Positions 27,201-42,200 are shown, numbered from the stretch's first letter. The stretch is 64,000 bases of DNA from Harmothoe impar (GCA_947462335.1 OX381708.1:9672001-9736000), one strand, 5' to 3'. The notes: a model not told the origin generated them from the letters alone. Numbers and translations: made by a program.

Positions 27201-30200
27201 GTTGTGTACCGGCGTGAAATCCAACGACCCTGTTGCTAAAAAGTGAGCACTAACTAATGAGTAGATTTCCTATAGAAAGAGCAGCAGAATGTTCTCAATT
27301 TGTAGGATTAATTTCTAAAAATTGAAAACTATATATAGCAATATGATGTTACAGTTTTTGGAACACATTTCCTTATGTAATATTTAAAATTGAAAACAAA
27401 AATGAATATAGCACCTTCAAGTTCCCCTTTTGTCCTCACTTTTCAAGAAAAAGTCCCTAATGCTGAAAGTGCAGAATGTATTCAACGCAGTAGCTGCTGC
27501 GGCCCTGAGTCAGGCCGTGCTCCAAGGTCACGATGTCGAGCTTGGTAGTGACGAGTTTAAGATTGGGGTAACCTTGACAACGATGGACGCTCTAAGTACC
27601 ACCAAGATCCAGACGTCAGAGATGTCAGCCACCCCGGCAACCATGGAAACTGATACTTCATGTCACAGTGCTGCTTTTTTGGTAGGTTTTAAACTGTTAG
27701 TTATTCTCTTAATTTTTTGAGGTCTTTATTGCCAAGTCACAACTCAACGGAAGTAAAAAAAGATCGGACAACTTGGAGGTTTCTAAATTGAGTCTTTGAT
27801 ACTGTTTTAATAAAATTATCACATACATGTAAATAAAATGATATGAAGATTAGATTTGCATGACAATGTACAAAGATTAAAAAAACAAACAAAAAAACCC
27901 TTTTAGAAAAATATTCCCCAGAATGATCTCCAACTTCGTGTTTCATGGGAGATTTTGAAATAGTTAGGGTAGGGTGTTATCTATATGCATTAGACATTAG
28001 TCATTATATCTCTTTTGGTTTCCCCAGTCATCATTTATGGATGGAAACATGTTTGGGTGGCCTGAGTCGGCTGTGAATGTGAGTGGCCGTGTGTCGAGTC
28101 TACGCATGTACTGCATCCATCCTGCCACTGGTAAGTTAGTGCACTAACACACAAATCTCTTAAAAAGTGATAATAGGCAATAAAGCACTCGGCAAATGTA
28201 AATAAGGGTTAGCCATATCTTGAGGTAATGGGAAACATGAAACATAACAACTGTTATGAAATGAATGAAAGAAAGAGTTTACCGTCCGGGCCTTTTTGAA
28301 AACAGATGCAGCCTTTTCTCATTATTCATTTTTCATTATTAGGAATTTCCCTAAAATCTGACATTTCGGCATTTTCTGGGCATAATTTTTTGGAATATTG
28401 TAAAATATTGGTTAGATTCTTGAGGAAATATCAATAATGAAAAATTACATTAATAATGAACTTTTCATGCCGCCCCTTTGGAGGTATGCGGGCGGTGGAC
28501 GGTACACTCTTACTTTCATTCTGATGGCCTATGGGAGTGGTCATTATTTATCAATATTTTGTATGGATTGGGGAGGAGCATCTACTTTGACCGCTTTTAG
28601 AGAGGAGGGGGGGGGGGGGCAAAAAAGTCACCTCTTTTTGGCAAAGCCAGCATGTTAGGCCACTTAAAAAAATTAAATGGTTTCTCATCATCGCGTGCAT
28701 CATAAAAATCAGCTTATGAGGGAATTTTCTCTTTTGCTAATTTTTGAAGAAAAACATGATAACAATGGACAAATATTGGCATATTTGGTATCAAATTAAA
28801 CCTAATACTGCCAGTAATGCAGTAGGATAGAAATAACTTAAATTTCCCCATTTTTAATGACCATAAAAGTTACTGTGCGCTTGCGCTGAGATTACCAAGC
28901 CCCCTGCTGTCAAATAATGATCACTCCCTATTTTTGATAACAGCAGAAGAGCTGATACCGGTGGACGTGAGGGGACTGGTGTTCATCGACCTGTTAATGC
29001 ACCAGGGTGACCGGCTGGAAGTAAACATGTCAGAGTCTGTGTCAGACGTCAACACCAGCATGATCTACTTCACCCTGCCCATAGAGGACACCACCCTTGG
29101 CTTTGTGCTTGACTTTGAGCCCATACCAGAACTCTACCATGGACAAACTGTACAGGTAATCACATTGTCTGTAAGAAATACTGCAAAAAGCCGAATTTAG
29201 TTGGCGTTTATATTTCCTATAAGCCAGATTTTCCCCTTTGAACTCACATTCGGCTTATAGGCCAGGTTTTGGCAAGGAATATTTGAAATAATACTGTAAA
29301 ATGGTATGGAAACTTAGTCACTAATTTGATTCTATCTTAAGGCCTTAGTAATCATTTTCCTGTGAAGTATACATGTTAAACAAACGACACATGGTATTTC
29401 AATGAAATAAAAGGATTATAATATGCTGTAAAACTCTTTATAGTGGGGCTAAAGTGGGGGCTAGGCGGACCCTAAAACCCCAAAAGTCACATTCGGCATA
29501 TAGGCGGGGGTTCTCCTGAATGTCAATATGATTTCATGTAAGCTGAATTCTGTCCTTAAACTCACTTTCGGCTTATAGGCAGGGTCGGCTTATAGGCGCG
29601 GTTTTACGGTAGTGATTAAACATTACTTTTTCTGTTGAGATATAGATGGCGCAATCCTTAAATTAGTATGTTACCTTGAATACAATGAGTTTGTCTGCCT
29701 GTTTGTGTGTAAAATGTTATATTAGGGATGTAGACAATTAAGTCTCCCAGATTAAACTGTAGACCCTTTTAAAAGCTTTGTTAAATCACTAACAATACGT
29801 GACCTCAGGCCCTTAGAGCCACTCATTGTGTAGTCTGTCATAGAGTAGTTGCCGATCATCTTATAATTCATTAATCAATCTGCGAACTCTAATTTCTAAT
29901 ATTTAGGGACGCTCACAAATGGACCTAGATGAACCTGGATGAATGAACCTGCTATATTGACTATATTATTTAGCATCAACATTGGCATTTATTGAAAAAC
30001 TACCGCCTATTATATGAGATATATTTGCCAAACAAAGATCTTATCTAATCTAAAAGCTGTTTTGATCATGGTTCCACTTCTTATCTGGTTACATAGGCAA
30101 CATCCTATGTTAAGCGGCTGATCAGGTTTTATCAAAGCAGATGACAGGAGTTTAAACATATCTATTTTTTCTGTACCTACTAATATATATTAAGTAGCTT

Positions 30201-33200
30201 TGATAAAAATTAGCCCTTTGCTGATGGAAAATGTAAACTGTAACAGGGGTAGATACTAACTTTTTCAGCTGTGGGCCACCCGGGCCTGTAGCTCCAAAAA
30301 TCTATGGGCCCGGACTATAAGCTGTTGGCCAGGGAATATATTTTACTTTTTTCAAAGAGAAAATCATATAAATTCCTGATTTACCAATGTTAAAATGACA
30401 CCAAATTGCTTCATTGCCTCACATTTTTCTCTTTCCAACGGCATATTACATGTCCATACTTATCAGTTATATTCCTATCAAATATCTTGCAAAATTTCCT
30501 GTGGGCCATCCGGGCCCATGGGAAAGTTATTCTGAAGAAAACTACGGGCCCGGACCCAAAATTACGGGCCATTGGCTCCCGGGCCAGCGTTAGTGTCTAC
30601 CCCTGCAGTGTAATATCAACCCCAATTTTTTGCAGGTTTTCATTGTGTTAAAAGCTAGAGAAGAGTACCTCTACAAACCAACACAGACCTTTTATGACAT
30701 CAAAGTTGATTTACCTCGCAACACAACCTTCAACCCCTGGTCAGTCGTGATTACCGAGAGTGTAGAAAAGGTGCCTTTAGCCTACATAGGAGTGCTCCAT
30801 GTTAATGCCTCTTACAATGGAAGCTCTTCTGCTGATGGTAATTATGAAGTTTTGTTACCTTTAATAATATAGGGTAATCATGGTTCAATATTGTTGTTGT
30901 TGTTGTTGTTGTTTTTGAGTCTCCCCCTAAAGCAGAGAAGCAGGCTTTGCAGTGCACAAGTACTTATCAATTTCAAGTCGCTATTACCCATGCATTTATA
31001 CGGGGACCTGTGCTTATAAAAACCCTCTGTGCTTATAAAAACTCACCTTACATTTATTCGTTCTACCTTGTTTATAGATGAGAAATGTTTTGTTATCACC
31101 CCTTATAGACATTGTAGTTCAGGCAAATGTAAACTTGCTTAAGGACCACTTTCCATAAATTGCAGTTACATTAATTAAAGCTGGGCCATCAGGGAATAAG
31201 TTCAGCATTTTCCATACATAGACTAAAATAACAGTTCCACCAACGGGCAGCAGTGTTCGGACAGGGGACCATGAGCATTGTCCAGCTACAACATATTCAC
31301 CCTATCTTGTGCCTGTAAGAGCTGAGCTCCCAGCCCTTAAGAGCCCTCTTGTGAATCAAAACTGAACTATATCCAAAAGTGCTCTTGGCCTCACTTCAAC
31401 CATGACGGTCAAGCTTTAACATGTAAATATCATAGACATATGGTTGATTCAATTACTCTTTCTATTTACTATATATATTCTATTTTTGTTTACTTGCCTT
31501 AAATCTAGGGAAGAAAGTAAGATTACGCTTGGTTGAATTCAAATGTTCATTTAACGGTGATATATCCATACAGGTGTGCACAGGAAGAGACGTAGCGTGC
31601 CAGGTAAGTACCTCCACCTACCCTCTATTAGACATTACTCTCAACCACGAATTATACATCTGACATAAGAAACTTGCCTCCTTGTCACATAAGGCATAAT
31701 GCAGGAATAAGTAGTACTCCTCGAATCTCATATTACCTACCCAAAGGGAACAGAATTCAGTTCAACATTGAAGCAATATTGAATCAACATTGAATCAACA
31801 TTGACAACCAATAGTTAATATTAATTCAATGTTGTGTGCCCACTGGGTGAAGGAAATATACAAAATTAAACACATAAAAAGACACAAATATCTCAAATTG
31901 CAACATACACTGTTTAACTGTCATGTATTACCTGCTTCTATGCATGATGAACCTGTTCTATTACACCTAAGGAAAAAATGATTAACATATATTTAATAAA
32001 ATTATGTTTTAAATTTTAGTTGAGGGTGAAAATGGCACAAACAGCGAGGATGTCATTGTACCAGACAACATGGTCCTGAAGAACTCATCAGCGTTTGGTT
32101 TCCGTGTCTATGCCTCGCTCGCCACCTGCCGCAGCTGGGACTCTGTCATAGAGCAGTGGGTGCTAGAAGGCTGCTCTGTAAGTATAGTTAACTGATTCTG
32201 AATGGGATCTCACTTCTTTAATAATGGATAAGGGACCTATCCAGTGGTCACATAACATTGAATCAACATTGACAACTGGTCGCCAAGTAAAAGCCATTAC
32301 CGTATTCAACGTAATAAGTGCACACCCCCTAATAAGTGCACATCCCCTGTTTTTGGCCAATTCTTATACTAGAAATAACCAAAAATATCTCAATTTTTAA
32401 CCCCACTTGAACTCTTAACTACTAAAAGATGTCCATTATATTTTTTAAGCGCCCAGGGCGCTTATTACGTCGAATACGATATGACCTTTCTACTTGACAT
32501 TTACATGACATTACTGAACCTAAAAGCTCCTTAAAGTGTTCCTCTACAGCACCTTAAATTTGTTAAAATGCAAACATTCATGTAGTGCTAACTCTATTAG
32601 GCCAAGCTGGGGGCACACCAAGCTTTGTTCACTTTAATACTTAAAGTGACATGGTCCGATTATTAGGGCTCAAAAATCAATTTCATTAAAAATGAACCAG
32701 AATATCCCCTATGGCCAAATTTCATGTGCTAACTACTTTATTTAATCTTATGCCCTATAATTCAGCTTAGAGTTCGAATAATTATCACATTTATATATGG
32801 CTCAATTTACTAATTTTAGAGTGCACACTATAATTCCCCGATTGAAAATACACTGTAAAATGCTATACTTGGGCCACATCGGAACATCTAATTGGGCTCT
32901 TATTGCCCATAGATGACATTTTATTGGGCAATCTCCTCCAAATATGACACAGTACTAACATTTGAAACACATTAAAAAAAAAGAAAAAAAGAAAAAAAGT
33001 GGACAATGTCACTTTAATGTACTATAACTAACTCTCCGTTCTATTGGTGTTAGCTTGCTAATGACTCTACAACAACGGTTGTGCGGTGTGCCTGTACACA
33101 GTCTACAGCGAGGATGAACTCCATATCTCCTGGCTTCTCACCCCCAGGCATCAACACTATAGACTTCAGGTAGGTACGCACGCCTGGGATTCTCTGAGTT

Positions 33201-36200
33201 GCCCAAGGCTGTAGAGGGCGCTGTGCGCAGAATAGGCCGCCATTTTGTTGGGGGACAGAATAGGCCTATTTAGGTAAGAGGGTTTCCTGAAAATCGCTTC
33301 TTGCAGCTAAATGAAGCAGAGTTGGGCTTCTTAACTGTTCTATACATAAAGCTAATTACATATTTCCCGATTCATCTGAGAATGTGTATAAAATTTAGAC
33401 AACCATTTCATCAATATCAGTACAATTTTGTGCTACGTCCAGAAACAACAACGTTATATGTCCCCCAACAAAAAGCGATAACAGCGCAATCTTTACACAG
33501 AATTAAGATCGTCTCAATTATCTTAAATCGTAATTATTGTCTTAATCTCATCTTAACCAATCTTAATCCTATCTTAAACTACACAGTCCATTGTAGGATA
33601 GACAGTTATGTTCATAGTGTCCATATATATACGTAGGTGTGCAGCTTTTTAAATCATTCTGATAGTTATCCATATCCATGAAATAAGGGGCAAATCATGG
33701 GCAGAATAGGTCAGGTGAGCCCCCTCTATAGCAGTTAACCAGTTATGATATACAGTCCTATATGCCCTATTTCATCCACAGTAAAGTATATTTGGTAACT
33801 TTGTTGCCTTGTTTCATTCACAGTAAGGTGTTTGGTAACTTTGTTGCCTTGTTTCATCGACAGTTAGATCTTTGGTAACTGTCTTGCCTTGTTTCATTCA
33901 CAGTAAGGTGTTTGGTAACCTTGTTGCCTTGTTTCATCCACAGTAAGGTGTTTGGTAACTTTGCTGCCTTGTTTCATCCACAGTAAGGTGTTTGGTAACT
34001 TTGCTGCCTTGTTTTAAACACAGTAAGGTGTTTGGTAACTGTTTTGCCTTGTTTCATCCACAGTAAGGTGTTTGGTAACTTTGCTTCCTTGTTTCATCCA
34101 CAGTAAGGTGTTTGGTAACTTTCTTGCCTTATTTCATCCACAGTAAGGTGTTTGGTAACTTTGCTGCCTTGTTTCATTCACAGTAAGGTGTTTGGTAACT
34201 TTGCTGCCTTGTTTCATCCACAGTAAGGTGTTTGGTAACTTTGCTGTCTTGTTTCATTCACAGTAAGGTGTTTGGTAACTTTGCAGCCTTGTTTCATCCA
34301 CAGTAAGGTGTTTGGTAACTTTGCAGCCTTGTTTCATCCACAGTAAGGTGTTTGGTAACTGTCTTGCCTTGTTTCATCCACAGTAAGGTGTTTGGTAACT
34401 TTGCGGCTCTGTTGGGTGAGAACCCGGCAGTGTTCTGTGTCGTCATCATCACCCTTGTACTCTGGCTGCTACTGCTGGTCTGGGCTCGCCGTGCTGATGC
34501 AAGCGACATAAAAAAGGTAATGTTTTTTTTCTTCTTTTGCCAATTTCTGATGAAAAACCTCATAAAAATAGACAAAAATTGTCATATTTGGTATTGAATT
34601 AGAGGGTACAATATTCTCAAATCTAGGTGTGGGTAATATGAGGGTTTTTGAAAGTATAGAACAGTACTAAATTTACAATTTTCATATCCATGGGGCACAG
34701 GTTATACTTGAGCTGCAGGTTATATGCAGAATTTATGGTAGTTAAGAAACTACACCAATCGTACCAATCATCAGACTAATGACAATATATTATGCTTTAA
34801 AGTCTAATTTGCATCATTCAATATGTCACAGTGGACCACTCAGCCTCTAGTTGACAACAATCCACGGGATCGTTACCAGTACCATATCACCGTGGTAACA
34901 GGAATGAGGCGAGCCAGCAACACCAAGTCTAACGTGGCTTTCATCATCTCAGGAGAAGAGGCCGACACCGGGGTGCGGCAACTCGACGATGAGTATCATA
35001 AGGTGAGATATATGGGGGTCTAGATGGGGGGTCCCCATGTCGCTTGTCGATTTTAAGAAATGCTCATGTCATTTGTCAGTATTTTTGTATTTCTCCTGTC
35101 ATCTGTCACTAGGCTCCATGTCGCCTGTCGATTTTAAGAAAAGGCCATGTCCCTTGTCAATATCTTTTAACTTCTCCTGTCATTTGTCACTAAGCCCCAT
35201 GTCGCCTGTCGATTTTAAGAAAAGGCCATGTCGCCCTGTAGATTTTAGGGGTCCACCCCCATATATATACTCACAAAAAAGGGGCAGACAAGGGGTTGTG
35301 GGGACCACATATAGAGGGCAGACATAGGGGTCCAGGTATCACATATATATATATAGGGTACCGCCCAGCAAATCGTTGTCATCTTTGGCCACTTTTGGGC
35401 AACTTTGGCCATGCCGAATTTGGTCATGCTGAAACCTGACGAAAGTTGCCGAAATTGGTCATAGCCAAGCCTCACCAAAGTTGGCCAAAGCTCACAGTTA
35501 ACTAACAAACAGTCCCTATCCAATACATGAGTCAGTGGTCGTGGGGCTTTCGTGCTTGGTACACGTTGTTGGTACTCCCAGAAAAAGGGTTCAATCCCAG
35601 AAGGATCCATGATTTTCTTATACATAAAAACTGCACTTTGGCAGGCTGCAAAGTGTGACCAAGATTTGTTGGGCACCTATATGCGCCTAGCGGAATACAT
35701 TTTAAAACAATGAAATAATTACCTAGCCTTTGCTGCATGCTTCTTATGGTGCAACTGGTACCATGACAGCTGTTATCAGTGCTTATCTTAAAAGTTGATT
35801 CGATGTTCTGTACCAACTGGGATGGGATGCATCAGGGTTTGGTCCAAGTGGTAACTGTGGTTCCATGATGTATTCAAAACGCAGATTGATTAAATGATGT
35901 TTTCTTAAAGTGTATTGGATTGGTTAAATAATGCAGGAAAATGGCTAGCCCTGCAATATATGATATACCATATATTTTACTTTACAGGGACACTATCACT
36001 ACTCATACTTAACCACATAGTAGACAACAATAGTACTAGAATTTGAATGGGACATGCTTGGTGATTATGGCACTTTAAGCTACAAGGTTCTCTGTTGCAG
36101 GGCTTTGCCCGTGGCAGTTCGCGTGGCTTCATGATGTCGACTCCGGGCCCGCTGGGAGAGCTGTCCTACTGCCGGCTGTGGCATGACAACAGCGGCAAGT

Positions 36201-39200
36201 GGAGCAACAAGAGCTGGTACCTGGACAAGGTCATCGTAGAGGACATACAGACCAGGCAGATGTAAGAGATTGTTGTTGCTCACTTTTACAGTGACATTGT
36301 CTATTTTTTCCATCTGTTTAAGCACCCCATTAGCACATGATCTCCTTTTCCAAGAACAAATTCTCAGCTGAAAATACCTTCTATTAAAAGCCCAGAGACA
36401 TGTCTTTTGTCTCCAGAGACTCTCTTATGACAAAGATTTATCACCTGTGGAATTGTAGTCAGAACCTGGAGACAAACAAATCCTGTCATATGACCACTAT
36501 CTTTGACCACAAATTACAACAAAGCCTGAGCCATACCTTTTTCAAAGAAACTACAGTTAGGGTTGGGGTTAGGGTTATGCCTTAAGAGGAGGCTAGTCTC
36601 TGGCCTTCTAATACAAGGATTTTCCCCCTCAAAATTTCTTCTTATAAAAGGAGATCATATGCTAATAGCCTGGTTTAATTCTACTTTAAAATATTCCAAA
36701 TGTTATTACAGTATCTTATTTGGAAGATGGGGCACAATGAAATATCCTTCATAGGCAATAAGAGGCAACCCAAAGGGTCCCATGACCACAGGTATAGCCA
36801 CTTACTGTGTATTTTTTATGAGTTGACTTACAGTCCACACTCCAAAAGTCTTAAATTGAACATTACACTGATGATTGAATTCTAGGGAATAATGTTTAAA
36901 AATGTAGGTGGGACATGAAGTGTAGCCATTAAACATTCTGGTTCATTTGTAACCAAATTGTTTTTTGAGCCCTAAGGCCATTTTATTTTGATAACTTGGA
37001 TTATGGATCCACCGCCGAGATTTTTGGCATTTTGCAAAATTTTATTATCATTATTTTTTTAACCTTTCCCCTCCGAGATTTTTTTTGAGAATTTTCCTAA
37101 AAAGTAAAAAAGGACATGGTGACCAGCAAAAGGTAGAATGAGGCATTTCAGATTGGGGATATTACTCAACATATCTTCCTTAGATTACCCAAAAATGAGG
37201 TTTTCCATGCCTTTTTAATTTTTTTTTATTCCTCTGCCCTTAAGGAAATTTTTTGATCCAGCCCCTCCCGTAGGGCAGCTTTTTTTTTTTTTTCCCCTTT
37301 TCCCTTCCAAAAATTTGGAGCAGAAAGCCCATAATCCAAGTTATCAAAAAAAGGTGGCCTAATCCTTGGTCCATGTCCCTTTAAATTGTTTCAGAGAGTG
37401 TTAAGAATTAACATAATGTGATTCAATCTATTGTTGCAGCTTCTACTTCATGTGTGACCGGTGGTTAGCGGTGGAGGAGGACGACGGGGCGATAGAACGA
37501 GTCCTCCCAGTGGCCGGTGAAGAACAAATCCTGGACACCAAGAACCTCTTCTTCACCAGCTCTCGTAAGAAGCTGGCAGACGAGCACCTCTGGGTGTCGG
37601 TACTGGCTAGACCAGAGCGGAATAGCTTCACACGGGCACAGAGACTGACTTCTGGGGTGACATTGTTGTTTATAACAATGGTGTCCAATGCCATGTGGTA
37701 CCGAGAACCCGAGGAGACCATGGAGGACACCCAACTGCGTATCGGACCAATCATCTTGTCCCTTGACATCCTCTATATCAGCGTCATGTCCAGCCTCACT
37801 TCCATCCCCATCAGCACCCTCATCATACTCTTCTTCTCTAAGGCAAGACCAAAACCTCCCAAACCTGGCCAGCTGCGGACGGGACTCGAACCGCCCATTT
37901 GCATGGATAAGCCAAAAGTGGAACTCTCCAAAGGGGAGGCACTGGAGGTGAAGAAGTATCGCAGGAAGTACCCATTCCCCTGGTGGTGTTCAGTAAGTAC
38001 TATATTTATGCATTTGATGACTCATCACTTTTCAATCCTCTTGGACATTGAACACTTGATATGCGCATTTGGTATTTGAAAGAAGTGACAGGGTCAGATT
38101 GTCATAAGAGAATAGATGCGGGAATCTTGTATTAATGTTAATTACATCACTGATATTAAACTAGATTTATTACTCTACTTCTGGTTATAGATGAGTAGCT
38201 GTTGATACTGAGTATTCTTGTGTTTGATACTGCTGTACAGGCTTTAGCATGGGTACTATAATACTCAACTTCAGGTCATAGCATGGGTGCTGTCTGTACT
38301 GACTATTCTCATGTTTGATACTCCACTACAGATCATAGCGTGGGTGCTGTCCGTACTGACTATTCTCATGTTTGATACTCCACTACAGATCATAGCGTGG
38401 GTGCTGTCCGTACTGACTATTCTCATGTTTGATACTCCACTACAGGTTATAGCGTGGGTGCTGTCCGTACTAACTATTCTCATGTTTGATACTCCATTAC
38501 AGGTTATAGCGTGGGTGCTGTCTGTACTGACTATTCTCATGTTTGATACTCTACTGCAGGTTATAGCATGGGTGTTCTCCTTGTTGACTATTCTCATGTT
38601 TAATACTCTACTACAGGTTATAGAGTGGGCGGTCTCTATACTGACTATTCTCATGTTTAATACAGGTTATAGAGTGGGCGGTCTCTATACTGACTATTCT
38701 CATGTTTAATACTCCACTACAGGTTATAGCGTGGGTGCTGTCTGTACTGACTATTCTCATGTTTAATACTCCACTACAGGTTACAGTGTGGGTGCTGTCT
38801 GTACTGACTATTCTCATGTTTGATACTCTACTACAGGTTATAGCGTGGGTGCTGTCCGTACTGACTATTCTCATGTTTGATACTCCACTACAGGTTACAG
38901 TGTGGGTGCTGTCTGTACTGACTATTCTCATGTTTGATACTCCACTACAGGTTATAGAGTGGGCGGTCTCTATACTGACTATTCTCATGTTTAATACAGG
39001 TTATAGAGTGGGCGGTCTCTATACTGACTATTCTCATGTTTAATACTCCACTACAGATCATAGCGTGGGTGGTTTCCGTGCTGACTATTCTTGCAGCAGG
39101 GTTCTTCGTGATACTGTACAGCTTGGACTGGGGGAAGGTTAAAGCAGAGGGATGGCTGTCTGCCTTCTTCCTCTGCTTCTTTGAGAATATCTTCATCATT

Positions 39201-42200
39201 CAACCAGTCAAGGTTTGTATATGCCCCCTTTGATATGTTTTCTCAGAGACATTTATATATAATGTATAAGAGACTGAGCGTTTATATGTGTATATTTCTT
39301 AGTTATATGTGTATATTGGTTAGTATAGTACCAAGCCCCCTTATGGAGAATTCTGCATCATGGGGTCAAGTTAGTTCTCATTATGCCCACTTGGAGACAG
39401 ACTAATGTCACTGTTTTGCCCACCATAGTTAGTTTTGAAACATAATGAATCTAGGTATAACATTGATGAATGTAAGTAACCAGATGAAAACCAGATCTGT
39501 ATAATAACTAAACAACCGGCAACCTTAAAGGCCCTCAGGTCCATGAAGTGTACACTTAAATCATTATAGGGCTCAGTCTCACGACTTTGTAACAATTGGA
39601 TCGTCTTTGACCAGGTGACGTCTTTGACCGTATCTCTGCTATTAGAGAAAATATGTGGATGGTAATTGCAAAATACTTTGGACAGTGTAGCTCTTCAAAT
39701 TCCACATACCGTAAAACCTCGCGTATAAGCCGCGGCTAGTACGCGAATCAGATCGGCAGTGCGGCTTATAGGATCGGCCCATGGTCGGGTTGCGGATTAT
39801 ACGTTTTTGCCACTATGGTACAGTACTAAAATCGGCACATTCAGATGACTAATGCGGCTTATGGGATCGGCCTGAAGTCGGGGTGCGGCTTATACGCCAG
39901 TTAGGCTTGTACGCGAGGTTTTACGGTACTAGAAAGTGATGTCTGATCGGGCAGAGGAAGAAATATATTTCCTTTCATATAGTGTGAAAATATCCTTTGA
40001 TTTTTCCCACCCATTTCTTGCTTTATAGGTCTAATTTATGCTATAATAACGTCACCCAGTCAAAGACGTCACCCAGTCAAAGGCGATCCAATTGTTGCAA
40101 AGTCGTGAGACTAAGCAATAGGTGGTTAATTAGATACCATAGATTCTCACATAGAGGCCACAACTTGTGTAATCAGACTCAGCTTTCTAAACATGCTAAG
40201 GGAGTGTTCATTTATCAATTACAGGGGGGGTGGTGAGATTTCGCGCGGAGGGATGACATATTTTTACGCCCCCCTCGAGAACGCGTGGAACGTTTTGTGC
40301 CCCCCCCTCGCCGAAGGCGCCGAAAGTTTTTTGCCCACCCCCCTTTGAACGATAGTAACATGCAGGCTTTTTTGCTAAAAAGGGCCTACATTTCTTACGC
40401 CCCCCCTCAAGAGGGGTCAGAATTGTTTACGCCCCCCCCTCAGGAGGGGTCGGAAATTTTTACCCCCCCTGTAAATAATAAATGAACACTCCCTAATAAT
40501 AGGGTGCGGCTTATATATAAGAGTTATTCAAAAGTGGAGTACAGTACAAAATTAGCAATTTTCAGAGCCCCTCTGCAACTAATATGATTTGTCAGAGTTA
40601 GCGTGCGGCTTGTATTAATATGCGAGAATTTATGATAGACACAACTAATTAATAGACCTGATGATGTTGTTGAAACTCTACATATTGTAGAACTTGGAGG
40701 TGGACTTACCGCTTTCCTCTTCTCATTGTTCCTTTCAGGTGGTTGCACTGGCTCTGCTGCTGTCCTGTCTGTTCAAAAAACTGGATGAAGTGGACGAGAA
40801 GAAGAGCGAACCGACATCTATAGAGGAGGATGAAGACTCCTCCATGGGTTTGTAGACTTTAACAGTCTGTATAATAGAATTACTGTAAACATATAACTTT
40901 TTGTGCTGTACCCACTAAACACCCTACGTAAGTCTAACGTTGCTCTGGGGTTTCTGTAGGTGACTTTTCAACCAAACGGTCTGAATTACGTTTTTATGCA
41001 AGGTTTGTAGACGTCAAAACGTTAAGGTTTACTTACGTTCTACCAACGTTTATGCCTGATTTACGTTTATCTACGTCCTATAAACGTAATTCAACGTAGT
41101 AAATATACGTAATATGAGGTTAAATTACGTAGGAGGGTAATAAATGGTAGGTAATAAAGGAGATGTGGATCTACTGGGCTACCACAGTGGCCGACAAGTA
41201 GTCTTAACTCCCGCTGCTTAAACAAGACCGGCACTTATTCAAGACCCGCATTTATTGAATCAAAAGGTGTTTCATGCCACCCTACCCATACGCTCATTCA
41301 AGACCTAAAGAACCGTATTATGCCCTGTCACTAGCGTCATTCATTACCTCATGAAATGAAAAAGTAGACTATCATGTCAGGCTCTTGCATTTCATTACAT
41401 GCCCGGTTAGCTCATGCAGTTTAGGTTGGGACTTTGGATGGGAAGGTGGGTAGTTCGAGGCTCACTCTGAACATGCTAGTATGCACACCAATATTATGTC
41501 GATATTTAACTGTATAAATAAACATTTACAAAAATATTTTTTGATAAATGTTTGACTGCTTAAGGATGAATGTAGGCCTAAGGGAAGGATTTGCTCATTC
41601 GAACCAATATGCTTATGTACACTAGTAAAACGTACGGAAAACAATAGTAAACAAAAGCTGGTGACGTATGTATCAAAAGAAAAATATATAGGTTACCTTT
41701 ATCTACTTAAATATACCTCAATTATACCTACAGGTTTGTGTGAGGTAAATATACCTTAACGTTTTGACGTTCACAAACCTTGTTAAATTACGTAGTTCAA
41801 ACCAAAAATGAACGTAGATTTACGTTTGGGCTACGTAAATGTGTTTACTGGGTACATATTTCGCAAAAACATGTACAGTGCAAACGTTTATACTCTATTG
41901 AATTAGCCAAATTTCGGAAACCTGTGCTTTTAACAATTGCTGCTCAAAGCCACCAAAATGCTGTTTACAGATCATCTACATGACATTACTGAACCTACAG
42001 CTACTTAAAGTGCTCCTGCGAGGCATCTTAAAGTTGCTGAAATGTAAAAACTCATGCAGTGTTGTGTTTACAGCGGAGTTGCCCCCAGAAGTCCAGAAGA
42101 ATTACGCACCACTGAAGAAGTCGGAGCTAGTCAGGGCGCGCTACATCGGGCTACGTGATAAACTCATGTGGCAAACCGTAACAGAACTGGCATTCCATGC

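Noticed and set aside
35245..35816. Minus-strand frames of 143 and 94 codons
   Set aside because: Lie in an intron full of repeats; no recognisable domain or splice context.
36556..36575. Telomere repeat
   Set aside because: Only about three irregular TTAGGG-like units; too short to mean a telomere or fusion point.
38271..39199. Open frames on both strands over the 57-bp array
   Set aside because: Artefact of a stop-free unit whose length is a multiple of 3; only the last copy starts the real exon.
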